From NCBI RefSeq assembly GCF_004798865.1, contig NW_025336481.1, positions 18,824,438 through 18,888,437 of the forward strand: a DNA stretch of 64,000 bases, read 5' to 3'. The notes under the pieces are model-generated. The model ran no database searches and was not told the origin of the DNA. It saw nothing but the letters and a program-made list of their open reading frames with translations. How positions within the stretch are numbered: position 1 is the stretch's first letter; the number at the start of each line of letters is the position of its first letter. The DNA comes from Varanus komodoensis. Taxonomy: Eukaryota; Chordata; Lepidosauria; Squamata; Varanidae. Positions 35,890 to 46,774 of this stretch are shown piece after piece. The position numbers were made by a program, and so were the translations under genes.

Positions 35890-37150
35890 CAGGATGGCAG
35901 GTAAATAGGACTGAATGGGAAGCCTTCATGTGTACCTCCATGGCTTCTTCAAAGCAGAACAGCTGCAATTAATTTTGCAGAAGAGTCCACAACTTTGTCC
36001 AGAGCCTGTCTCCTTTCTGCCTTCTTTTGCTTTGTTGCTGTACATTATCAAAGTGTTGCCTATGCTCAGGTTAGCCTGTCTGTCATCCCACCCTCTTTTG
36101 TTCATTTCACACTTGCAGGTTCTGAGCATTTAGATGCTGCATGTCAGGTGTTTGTGGCAGCCTTGAATTATTCTACCCTACTCATTTCCCTCCCATCTTC
36201 TCATTCCAGTTTTGCTTTTATTCACTTGTACTTTTTACAAGAACAATTCAAAATCCATTTTGATGCCCTCATTCCCCTTTCCAAGTTCACACACAAATCC
36301 TGGCAGCCTTTTATTCTGTGCCTTGTTAATGAAAACAAGGCCTTGCCCAGGGATTGATTGGTGCTTAAAATAGCTTCTGGGATTCAAGAACATCCATTGA
36401 ATGGCTGCTAGTAAACACTGGAGCTGGCAGGTACAGGCCATCAAGTCAGCGCCAGCCTGAAGGGCACGGTTTGCTCCTCCTCAGCTAATGGGAATTGTTT
36501 TTAAGAGCCTGTTCCACCAACAGAATTTTAGTACACTAAACAGCTGATGATCAAGAGGTGCTTCAAGAGAAGGCATTTGTTGCAGGCTGCTAAGACACCA
36601 GGAGGGAAATAACTTTTCTTCCTGATGGACCCCTTCTTTATGTGGGATTTCCAGGAAAATAATTTTGGATAGGCTTCCACCAGTCAGGAGTAACTTCCTG
36701 ATGCACCCATCTATCATGCTGCTTGGGACATTTCTGAGCCCTGTTGTCAAAGACCTTTCAGTTTGATCCAGACATTAAAAAACAAGAAAAGTGCTCTGGA
36801 CATTTCTTCCCAAAGGCCAGAAAGAGAGATCTTTCCAAAACCCTGCTAAAAATCTTTAAACACAAATGGTAGCTCTGCGATCAGGCAATCTTTCATGTGG
36901 GGAAGAACTCAGTGAAAAATCCCTTTCAAAAAACCCAGCCAAATGTCCAAGTATAAAAAGGAATTTATGTAGGGAAAAATGCAACATAAGAGTAAATACC
37001 CAGGGAAGGCATCTATCATGCATGTACACAGAATTCCAAGCAAAATAAAAAAATCTGTGTAATTTATTTAGTCACATTCTCTGTGCAAGTATAATCTTAC
37101 ATCTTAGAGCATGTGCCAAATTTATGCCAGAGAGGATGTTTTGACAGAGA
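35890..37150. other. Non-coding DNA
   Basis: No gene or repeat family recognised. Frames of 120 and 89 codons have no domain. Confidence 0.35.
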
Positions 37151-37152
37151 GC

Positions 37153-37156
<4 letters not shown>

Positions 37157-37221
<65 letters not shown>

Positions 37222-37321
37222 NNNNNNNNNNNNNNNNNNNNNNNNNNNNNNNNNNNNNNNNNNNNNNNNNNNNNNNNNNNNNNNNNNNNNNNNNNNNNNN
37301 NNNNNNNNNNNNNNNNNNNNN

Positions 37322-37391
<70 letters not shown>

Positions 37392-37392
37392 G
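37157..37392. repeat. (TG)n-(AG)n microsatellite interrupted by a 100-N gap
   Basis: (TG)n at 37157-37181 passes into (AG)n, which continues on both sides of exactly 100 N (37222-37321). A round 100 N usually marks a gap of unknown length, so the true tract length is unknown. The frames translated across it are artefacts. Confidence 0.95.
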
Positions 37393-37419
37393 GGCACCCA
37401 TCTTTCAGTTAGATCAACT

Positions 37420-38680
37420 TGTGCTGAGCACTGCAATTTCTTCATTTTGCGGCCTCTGCACCTTCTAGCCAACCCCCAAAACTGGCCCTTGTCAGTAAGG
37501 TCAACTTACCTCCAGTTTTCAAATCAGTTATTTAAAAAACAAAAATCTATTGTATATTGTTATGACATGCCTACTGTCAAATAATTCTATATGTTAGTTG
37601 CAGACAGGGGTTCCTTCAGAAATAATTTGTAATTTAAAACAAATCTCCAAAACTGTAAGGGTACTAGCAGGAGGATCTGGCAATCTAACACTTTTCATGT
37701 TTTTCAAAGCAGCAATAAATTCTGAATGCCTTGAATCTCCTGCCCACCTCCCTTGCAGTCACAAACGCAGCATGCTGGGAAGATGGGAGGCTGCTGGGGC
37801 CAAGGACTGATGCCAGTTCCTGAAGGTCCCCCAGCCTCATCCCTCCCCATCCCCACACTGTACCAAGATGGCTGAAAATGGCTGTCAGGGCATGAAGATC
37901 ACAGCTTTTTTTCCTTTTCCTTTTTTCATCTTTTAATTTTTAAAAAATTTTATTTTGAAAGCAAAACAACTATAACAGAGCGAGCTAAAATAGACAAAGT
38001 TGTCAAGGGAGTTCGATACAAATCCAACCTGTACAATCACCCCCCAAAATCTATCCATCAACCTGCTATAAAAATGTATCACAAGAGAAATCCTTAATCT
38101 ATACAGCAACAAATCCTCCAATCATTTCAGATCCTCCTCCACTTTCCTCTATCTTTTCTAAACACCTCAGATTCACGTATCACACTGCACATTCCTCTAA
38201 CAATCTTCTAACAATGTACTCCACCAGTCCATTTCTCCATTCTTCAGTTGCTGGGGGTTCTGGTGATCTCATCTCCAGGCATGAAATTCACTGCAGATGT
38301 GCCTTATTTGGGGCCTGGAATGCTCATAAGCCTCCATGTCTGGCTTGTGGGGTGGATCAGACTGGGAAGATAGGATGACACTCTTACCTACCACTGAGGC
38401 TTCTGCTTCTGGATTTTTTGTGAGATTATGATCAATCCTTTTACATGCATTTTTTTCCACAAGAGTTTAATTTCCCCTCTTTTTATGTGTTCCAGCCACA
38501 AGCTGGCATAGTAGTATAGCAGAATTATACAAGTGCTACAGGGTTTTATGCTGCCTTTCAAGGAAGTACCAGGCTATCCTCCTTAGAAAAAACAAAAAAA
38601 TGCTATAATGCTTGCAATACGTAGCAGAGACCCAGGAGGAAGAGGATGTTGTGTAAAGGACCTGCAAACTACCATGAGAG
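37420..38680. other. Non-coding DNA, possible decayed retroposon at 37910-38270
   Basis: 37910-37960 is T-rich (TTTTTTCCTTTTCC..., AAAAAATTTTATTTT), followed by about 300 bases rich in CAATC/CTTCTA phrases, which might be the reversed 3' end of a LINE. Not identified. Confidence 0.3.
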
Positions 38681-38684
38681 AGTT

Positions 38685-39230
38685 TAATTTCTATTTATTT
38701 ATTACATTTCTATATCACCAAATATCTGAAGATTTCTGGGCAGATTGCAAGACTTAATACCATAACATCACTTTAAAAGTAAATAAGCTACGGTATAAAA
38801 TGAAGTCAAAATAAAATTTAGCAGCAGTACAAAGATTTAAAATAACAGCACATTTTAGAATACAATTCTTGGGATTGTTTCCAGGGCAAATAAGGTCTTT
38901 ACCTTCACTTGGAAACAGTACAATGTAAGTGCCGAGCAAGCCTCTCTGGGAAGTACATTCCACAGCCAGGGCATGATCAAAGCTGAGAAACTATCGAATG
39001 ATGGGAGACTGGGGGCGGGGGGGGGGGGAGGTGAGGCCAGGAAAGGAGGTTTGGTGTGGTTATCTGCAGAATTCCATCGTGTCCAATTGGCACCCTCAGA
39101 GGTCCAGATGTGGTCCCCAGGCCTGAGGAGGTTCTGCACTCTTGCTTTGGCCTTGCCCACAACAAAAAGCAGTAAGGATATACCAATCCTGCTGAAGATC
39201 ACTGCTAATAGCAATCCAGGATGAGGATTA
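38685..39230 (-). mobile_element. Ancient LINE (CR1/L2-like) 3' region, reverse orientation
   Basis: Starts TTTATTTATTACATTTCTAT with TCTGGGCAGATTGCAAGAC and continues through AGCCTCTCTGGGAAGTACATTCCACAGCC-type phrases to GTGGTCCCCAGGCCTGAGGA. Same family as the copies at 35.2, 51.0 and 57.0 kb. A G run lies at 39014-39028. Confidence 0.5.
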
Positions 39231-39234
39231 CTGG

Positions 39235-40185
39235 GAGGAGAGGGAGCTAAACTCTCTCTCACACACACACACATCAGGAGGATCGATCACTACTTTCCTT
39301 GTGGCATTTGCAGTGGGGAGGCAGTGGTCTGGGCAGCAGGGCAGGCAGGGCTGGGCATCCCAGGGATTCTGCAAGGGCTGAAGTTTGCCCACATGCGCAG
39401 TCTAGGACAAACCAGACCTGGCCAGTTTCTTTTTTTCTGTGCTTCCTTTTTGGCTTATAGAAAAGTTGAACCGCCTCTGGGATGGTGGTGGTGAAATAAG
39501 TTGTAAATGGGGATGGATGGGCAGCAACAGCGGAATATGGTGAATTATGATGCAGTTGTTTTGCTTTTTAAAAGTAACTCTATTCTGCATAGATGAAAAA
39601 GCAAGTTGGGGTTGTGGTTTTTTACTATATGGGCTCCTTAACTGCCATGCTGAGAGAGGCCAGTGGCACGTACAGCCTGGTGATATGCCTCCCACTCCAT
39701 CTAGTTCAGTATTCTGCTGCCCACAGCAGGGACCACAAGGCTTCAGTGTGAATGTGTCATCCCTTGCCCTGCAGATCAATCCTGCCTGTTCAAAATGAGA
39801 AGGGAAAGGGGGACCATCTTATTGTCAAGTGTAGCAGGCATACAGAGCTGATTTCACTGCTGCCAGACAACAGTCCAAGATGCCCCAGGTGGAAAGGGGT
39901 CAATGCACAGACACCAGCCCAGACACACTCCCGCTGCAATCTGTCTGTCGTTTTTGCTCTGCTCAGGAGTCTGGAACCAGTTGTGCCACTCCAAGATGCA
40001 ACCTTTTCTCCTACATCCCTTCCAATTTCTCCTGCATCCCACAAGGTGACAGATTCTCTGTCCTCATAATGCATGAAGGGTAGGCAGGGTGTGGTGGGGT
40101 GAGAAATGGTTGCAGGCCACACTACAGAACAGAGTTATGTGCTTTTTAAGGGTCTCTGAAAAATGATACCCTAAAATGTACTGGG
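39235..40185. other. Non-coding DNA
   Basis: A short (CA)n lies at 39259-39272. Frames of up to 125 codons on both strands have no recognised domain. Confidence 0.35.
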
Positions 40186-40193
40186 AATAAAAG

Positions 40194-40543
40194 GTAAATG
40201 TTTCCCCTTGACATTAAGTCCAGTCATGCCTGACTCTAGGAGGCAGTGCTCATCTCCGTTTCCTAGCCGAGGGAGCCAGCATTTGTCTGCAGACAGTCTC
40301 CATGGTCATGTGGCCGGCATGACTGAACACCGAGGTGCACGGAACACTGTTACCTGCCCACTGAAGTGGTACCTTTTCATCTACTTGCATTTGCATGCTT
40401 TTGAACTGCAAGGTTGGCAGGAGCTGGGACGGAGCAATGGGAACTCACTCCGTTGTGCAGATTCGAACCGGCGACCTTTTGATCAACCAGCCCAGCGGTT
40501 TAAACCACTGCGCCACCTGCAGTCCACTGCACCATGTACAGTC
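40194..40543 (-). mobile_element. Sauria SINE, full length, reverse orientation
   Basis: The tail (TTTCCCCTTGACATTAAGTC) lies at the low-coordinate end and the tRNA-like head (reversed: GCCACCTGCAG, with B box in GATTCGAACCGGC) at the high-coordinate end. CTGGGAATAAA occurs just before (near 40180) and just after (40544), giving an 11-bp target duplication. The 114-codon frame across it is SINE-derived. Confidence 0.92.
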
Positions 40544-40559
40544 TGGGAATAAATTACCC

Positions 40560-42680
40560 CTTATAATTTTGAGATTTCATTCCCCAGGCCTCCTTTCCTC
40601 CTGTTGATGATTTCCGTCTTTTGGTATTTTTGTACACAGACACACACACACTATTTATAGCCTCTTCTCTGAGAGTTCATGAATTGATTGCTCAGTTACA
40701 GAAAAAGACACATGACCTCATAGATAATGTAGCTTGGCCATTCACACGTTAGTCTTATCCCCTATATTCTATGCAAGTTCCACATCCCCTTGCACTTTCT
40801 GTACACTCCCAAGTTCCACATCCCCTGTACCTTCTTTTTCTTCATAGGATAAAATGGGAACGGAGCTGACCTGACTCATGGCTCAAGATGCAGGTGGATA
40901 GTCTTTCAAAAATAACAAACGGAAAATCTTTTAACACTCAAAGGGAAAGTTAAGCTCAGTCCACCATTACGAGAAAATGCTGATCTTCATGAAGGATGCC
41001 AGGAAGAATGATCGGTCTTTGTAGTGTTCCTGGCAAAGCACATATTTTAACAGAAGTGCTAGTGTGTGTGTGTGTGTCTGTGTGTGAATTACTCTGTTTG
41101 GCTGCTTTATATATATGCTGAGAGCTATAGTCTAACACAGCTGGCCTGTGAGTTGCAAAGAGCTGAGCTAAATACTTCCATGGTTTGGTAGAACCTCCTT
41201 TTATCTGGCCTTCAGCAAAGTCTTTTTTTCCCCTCTCTTTTGTCTGTTGCTCCATATTTTTCATAAAATACCAAAGCGTTTCCTAGGGGAGGTGGTGGTG
41301 GTGATTTATCCCTTCAACGCCTCCCAGTTTGGTGATCTTTCCCTTTCTTCGCCTTTGCCAAGGCAAGGCAGCACTCAAGTTTAGCTCTTTTCATCTCTCC
41401 AGTCACCCCTAGACAACCAATTAAGGGGCTCTTTCTTCTAGCCTTAATTATCCTATAATTAGTTTTCACTTCTTTGTTCATTGTTTAAATTCCACCTTCC
41501 CCCTCCCCCAGCTCTGCTATCATAGCCAGTTCTTTGTTGTGCCAGGACTTTTGCTGCCATTTAGAGTAATACCCGCACTTCTTTCTGCTACTGCCAAGAA
41601 TGTGCTGGGACTTACCCTGACATTTCACCTTTGAGTACTTGGTGGTAGGAAGGAAAGCCTGGTCCAGTGCTGGCCTCCAGGGCAAGGCACCCTCCACTGG
41701 CTCCTTCCTGAGCACATCTGTCTTCTCTCAGTAGCTTCTCTTATTCTTTCTTCTTATGCCCTTCTTCATTACCACTGGTTTGCTTGACAGACAGATGGCC
41801 AAGGGCTGAGTATGCAGTAGTACCTAGTGCGCCTCCTTCCCACCTCCACTGCTGTTTGGGCTAGAGTAAAAGGCAGGTGAACAAGCAGGTTGCTCTGGTG
41901 AAGAGGAGGAGCAACTTTAGGGTGTTCCAGTCAATGAGCTATCTTGTTTGAACACTGGCCCTTAGCAGATCCCCAGCCACGTCTACCCTAGGTGCTCTGG
42001 CCAGGTCCACCTTTAAGAATGGCATAGAAAATACTGATCTACCAGACATGACTTCCAGCACAACAGCACCGTGGCCTTTCTTCAGGATTCATACAGGAAC
42101 CCACCTGGGCTTGGATTTGGCAACCCCACCTGGCAGCTTCTAAGCAGTCGCTGAACATCTTCAACTGACTGCTGGTGTGCACAAATTCGTATGCATGCTT
42201 GGTTTTTAAGCATGGGCTGAGTAGAGGGAGAGGCATATTGGACCTATGGATTATAACCAATCATTAGTGAAGGTGGCAATCACCAGCCTTAGGCACAGTT
42301 TGTACTGGTTACCACTTTACTGAGAGGGATTCCAATATAACTAGTCCAGGGTATAGCTATAGCTTCCATGTACCAGGTGCAGGGGTCTCTCTGCCCCTGT
42401 TCCTGAACCTTGTAGCATTTGCACAGCATCTGGTGTCATCTGGCTAGCCACATGTTAGGAACTGGGGAAGGAGATGAGCTTTCCTCCTGGCAGACCCTTT
42501 CTCTACAACAGTTCCCACCACACCAAATAATTATTAATAGGTTGACATCGCTCAGGATGAATCTCCTGAAGGCAGCCATCCACATGCATACATTCACATC
42601 CAAATACAATTTTAAGAACACTCTGACTTAGCTAAGTACTTACTAACCAACTGAGCATAGTGCCAAGTTACCAGATACTC
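40560..42680. other. Non-coding DNA
   Basis: A (TG)n tract lies at 41062-41085 and a short (CA)n near 40640. No gene or further repeat recognised. Confidence 0.35.
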
Positions 42681-42686
42681 TAGAGC

Positions 42687-43115
42687 AGTGTTTTTCAATT
42701 TTTCCACAGCTGGGGACCGGCACAAAATGGAAAACCACCCCAAGGACTGCTGAGCCAGAAACAAAAACCACTACACACATAATATGGTATGCTGTGTATT
42801 CGTTTCCAAACACAATACCAAAAAAGTGAAAATTCTCCAAAACAACCAGAAACCAAGCAACAAAAAATGCCAGCAAAAGAACAAAATACCAAAATCAGCG
42901 TTTTGTGGCTCCCGGCTGGTTCCCACGGAGCCATCTCTCCCCTCCCTGCCCCCACCCCCGCAGCACCAGTGCACCCCCCACGATCACGATGCCAACCAAG
43001 AAAGAGATGGTAGAGCACAGCCAGCACCTGTGCTGGTCTCTGGCGAGCAGGATGCAGCCCCGCCACGGACTGGCAGGAAACCTCCCAGGGACCAGGGGCT
43101 GAAAGCTACGACTTC
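42687..43115. mobile_element. hAT (Charlie-like) MITE
   Basis: The left end CAGTGTTTTTCAATTTTTCC is followed by AGCTGGGGACCGGCAC. The right part has CCACGGACTGGCAGGAAACC, CAGGGACCAGGGGCTGAAAG, the expected mirrored 'ggaccggg...ttgaaaaacactg' end in degraded form. The GC-rich right half produces long frames on both strands (up to 137 codons) that are not genes. No clear target duplication. Confidence 0.6.
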
Positions 43116-43194
43116 AGAGGGTAGCGTTGAGCTGCCTCGGAGTACAAGGGCTTCTCTATGCAAGGCGCTTCCTGTGCTGTCACGATCCTTCACT

Positions 43195-43490
43195 TGAGGA
43201 ACTTTGCATTTTCACAACACTGTTTTCCACGCTTTTTAGCAGGTTCTTTCAGAGTGAGGAAAGTCTGCTGTTAAATTTTAAATAGCCAAATTCTGGAACA
43301 AACGCCTTATGAAAAGTCACAAATCCTGCTGTACTCCAGCTCCACTGCAGCACAATCTTGGGGTGCATTAAAGGAATATGTTAGAAAGGCAGAGAAAAAC
43401 AAATGCCAGGATAAAAACCCACATAAAGGATGCATTTTTCCTCCCACAATGAAAATGGAAGAAGACGCCTCAGCAAAGCAGCAGGTTAAA
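43195..43490 (+). repeat. Unclassified interspersed repeat, copy 2
   Basis: Collinear with 29525-29825: CTTTTTAGCAGGTTCTTTCA, AAAGTCTGCTGTTAAAT, AAAAGTCACAAATCC, GCATTTTTCCTCCCACAATG and CAGCAAAGCAGCAGG. It lies directly after the hAT MITE. Confidence 0.6.
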
Positions 43491-43499
43491 GAGAAGCCC

Positions 43500-44985
43500 T
43501 GAGGAGTTCATCATGTCACATGCAAATGTCCCTTGATGTCATGCTCATGCTGGACTAGAGTGAAGCCCACGTGGCCAGGCTAAGCATTTGCCTCTTCTCC
43601 AGGTCTGCCTGTCAGTCCTTACCCCACTTACCATATAGCTATTGGAATCCTTGATCGTACTCCCTGGCCAGTGCCTCCACAGGAGATGGTGATGAGGGCT
43701 GACTCTCTAAGAAGGCCTTGCAGCAAGCTGGGTGGCTCTTTCTCCCCCAGAAATGACTGACTTTCTCACACAAAAGTAATGATGGATACTAGAGTCTCCA
43801 CCAACTTTTCCCAAATGCAGTACAATGATTTCTGGGTTGTGATGACCTTTCCAAGTGATGACCTTTCCAAATAACTTTCTCATTTGCTGTTAATATTCCT
43901 AGTGCAATTATGGAACTAATTACTTGCAAATGAGCATTAATATTAGATAGCTTTGGCTTGATGTCACTCACCAAAAAATTTCCAATTTTCCTTTTGCTAA
44001 ACATTGTACAGATAACTTCCCCAAAGAATTACATTCTTTCTAATGGTTGAATTTGCTAAAGGAGATTCATTAGTTTCATCCAATAGATTTGGTCCCTGTA
44101 CCTGTTCAATCTGTAATTCTAAGAGACTCAAATTAGGTTAATACTGGATCAATAGACCAATTACCCTCACTATCTGACTGAGCTATGTTTAAGAATTTGA
44201 AATAAATATTTGTTTAATAATATAAAAGAAGACTTTTAGCTTGCAACTTTATCTCTTAATATTCCTTTTCTTCTTATAAGGACAATTTTCTTCCTTCAGT
44301 ACTGATAGATAAAATGCAGATGCAACAAAACTAAGGAGCTGAATAATTAAGGCATGCTTGCACATGGAGGGGTCGTAGTACTAGTAATCAGAGAGCATTC
44401 TGAAGATATTCCATCTTTACTTTCTCCAAGCTTTTCAACATGCACCATTTATTGTGTGTTAATTTTTTCCTACCTATGATTCCTTATGGGTTCTATAAAT
44501 GACATCATTACCCTCCAGTTTTGCCTCTGTTTTTAAACACTTTTGCTGAGTTTTTTTAGAGCAGAGAAAATGTGCTATTATTGAACAAAAGCACAGGAAA
44601 ATGCTAGTCCATTTGTGTATTTGTGCTATTCCATGACACCACAGTGTCACCTAGAGGTTATATAGTGGAAAACCAGGATATGAATCATGCTTCGTGGAAC
44701 TGAACGCAGAGACAGCAGATTAACATCTTGATGTAGAAATCCCTTAGCAAATCTCATGAGGTGGGAAAACATGCAGAAGAAGCCTTATGGCAGCTTCTTT
44801 GCTGCAGGACTCTTAAGTTACAGTATCCAACTATACACATAAGGCACTGAATCACAATGGCAGCTTCTGGGGTAGCCTGCGGGACCACGCCACAGAGAAT
44901 CTGGGTCAGAAATAAGCATTGTTACCGGGCTGTACAGTGGTTGCAGTGGGGGTGGGGCGTCTATAGTTGGACAGCTGTTCTACTT
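43500..44985. other. Non-coding DNA with a third partial copy of the unclassified repeat
   Basis: 44490-44665 carries TTACCCTCCAGTTTTGCC, TTTAAACACTTTTGCTGAG and AGAGCAGAGAAAATGTGC, which resemble the left part of the copies at 29.5 and 43.2 kb. GATGACCTTTCCAA is duplicated in tandem at 43839-43869. No gene recognised. Confidence 0.4.
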
Positions 44986-44987
44986 GG

Positions 44988-45243
44988 ACAATTCTATTTA
45001 TATTGTATACTGTTCTATTTATACCCCGCCTTTTTTCCCTTCCAAGGAACTCCAGATGACTTACATATTTTTCCTCCTCCTCTCAGTCTTATCCCCACAA
45101 CAACAGTGATGTGGGTTGGACTGAAAGTCGGGGACTGGCCTAAATTGATCCAGTTTGCTCCAGGGCTGAGTGGGGATTAGAACCCAGATTGCCTGAGTCC
45201 CAGTCCCACTCTCTTAACCGCTGCACCACTCTGGCTCTCAGGA
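44988..45243 (-). mobile_element. CORE-SINE (MIR-like), reverse orientation
   Basis: On the minus strand: GAGAGCCAGAGTGGTGCAGC (tRNA-like head with A box), GGGTTCTAATCCCC (B box), a CORE region ending near CACAACAACAGTGATG on the plus strand, and a 3' part with TTCTATTTATACCCCGCC. Nearly complete. Confidence 0.75.
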
Positions 45244-46289
45244 TGAGATACTCAGAACTAAATTGCAGTTGTGAAAATCATGTTTAAAATGCTCCATAGA
45301 AATGAACTTCTGGGAAGATGCTTTGCGTACAGGCCTAGCTCCTTTTTCTTTGCTGCATATTTAGAATATATTTTGCAGGGCACACTATGCTTGACAATGC
45401 CCTGTGCGCACCAAAAGCTTTGGATGAGATGTGAAATGCCATCTGGTAGAGGGCACTCCTCATTTGGGGGTGGCGTGAAACTTACTGCGGGATTCATACC
45501 TGCATTTCTCTGTATGCAATTATCTGCATTTAATGTGCGTTATGAAAAAATGATGATTTAGTTGGAGAAAATAGTTTAATTTTCTCTCCAATCATAAATA
45601 TACATGATATGAGGCAGTCCTAAGATTAGTTTGGTGTGCAGCAGCTTGGGTCACAAACTTTAAGCTTATTCAGCTTAATGCCTGAGTTTTCTTTTGAAGT
45701 TTCATGCAAATAAGGAACTGGGAACTAGTAAACAACTTCAGCTGAATGAGACATTTTTGGTTTTGTTTCACTGTTGTGAAAAACCCATTTAGGAACAACA
45801 GCAAGAGCAAGATCAAGTACGATAATAAGATCAAGTCTAATAATCAACTCCTTGCTCAGCTTTCAGGCAGCAGTACTGGAAAGTCCCAAGAGAGGAAACA
45901 CTAGTTCAATTCCCTAGGGGTACCATGCGATGTGGCTGTGTGGAACTCTTTGAAGTCAGAGGCTTCTGAGTGGAGGGTGGGAGGAGACCAGGCCCTAGGA
46001 TTGCCTCCATGCTTCTCTCACTCGCCAAAACATTCAGATGGCCAAATGGACCATGGTGACTGTGCAATCAAAGCTGTCATGCACCTGAAGCTACCACGCA
46101 ACGTTACAAGTACCATCATGCTAATCAATAACCATCTTCATAGAAGGATAGGGTTTAAAGGGATCCAGAAGGCCCTAGCCCTAGCCCTCTGCTCAGAGCA
46201 GCTTAAACCAAAGTACGGTTTTCATGTAATTTATTTTATTTCTATATCTCCCATTAACCAAGATGGTTCCTATATATGGGCTGAATGTG

Positions 46290-46528
46290 GGTTATTATTA
46301 TTACATTGCATTTATATCCCATCTATTTTCTTCTGGTGAGGAACCCAAGGTGGCCTACATACCTACATTTTATCCTGACAACAACAACCCTTTGAGGAAG
46401 GTTGGGCTGAGAGTGAATGACTGACTCAAAGTCACCCAATGGACTTCACAGTCGAGTGGGGACTTGAACCCACATTTGCAGGGTCTCTAGTTCAACGCTG
46501 TAACCAACACACCACACTAGCTCTCAAA
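46290..46528 (-). mobile_element. CORE-SINE (MIR-like), reverse orientation
   Basis: Minus-strand head GAGAGCTAGTGTGGTGTG, B box GGGTTCAAGTCCCC, and plus-strand CCTGACAACAACAACCC, CAAAGTCACCCAATGG. The 3' part is TTTATATCCCATCTATTTTC. Same family as the 45.1-kb copy. Confidence 0.75.
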
Positions 46529-46539
46529 TGGTGGTAGTT

Positions 46540-46770
46540 GAATTGTGAGTTGTAGTTGAAATGTGGGTTATCATATTGCCTGAAACTTGCTAGTAAGCCA
46601 TGAAGATAAACTCTGGTTTCTTCTTGGGTTGTGGGTTGTTCACCATGGTTTGTTTTTTCAGCTAAGTTTAGATATCATGAAAACCTGTTTAGGCAACATG
46701 GTATCCTATGTTTCAATAATAATCCACAGTTCAGTGACAACCTACACGGCACCCACTCTCAATCCTTGTT
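46540..46770. repeat. 'aaccatggtttg' type squamate repeat, degraded
   Basis: GTTGTGGGTTGTTCACCATGG and nearby AACCTGTTTAGGCAACATGG resemble a common squamate repeat with CCATGG-TTTG blocks. A possible relative lies at 58140-58450. Confidence 0.3.
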
Positions 46771-46774
46771 AATT

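Noticed and set aside
37072-37472. Long frames encoding SLSLSL or RERERE
   Set aside because: Translation of an (AG)n microsatellite and an N gap.
40208-40552. 114-codon plus frame
   Set aside because: Translation of a reversed Sauria SINE.
42695-43197. Frames of 123-137 codons on both strands
   Set aside because: Explained by the GC-rich half of the hAT MITE.
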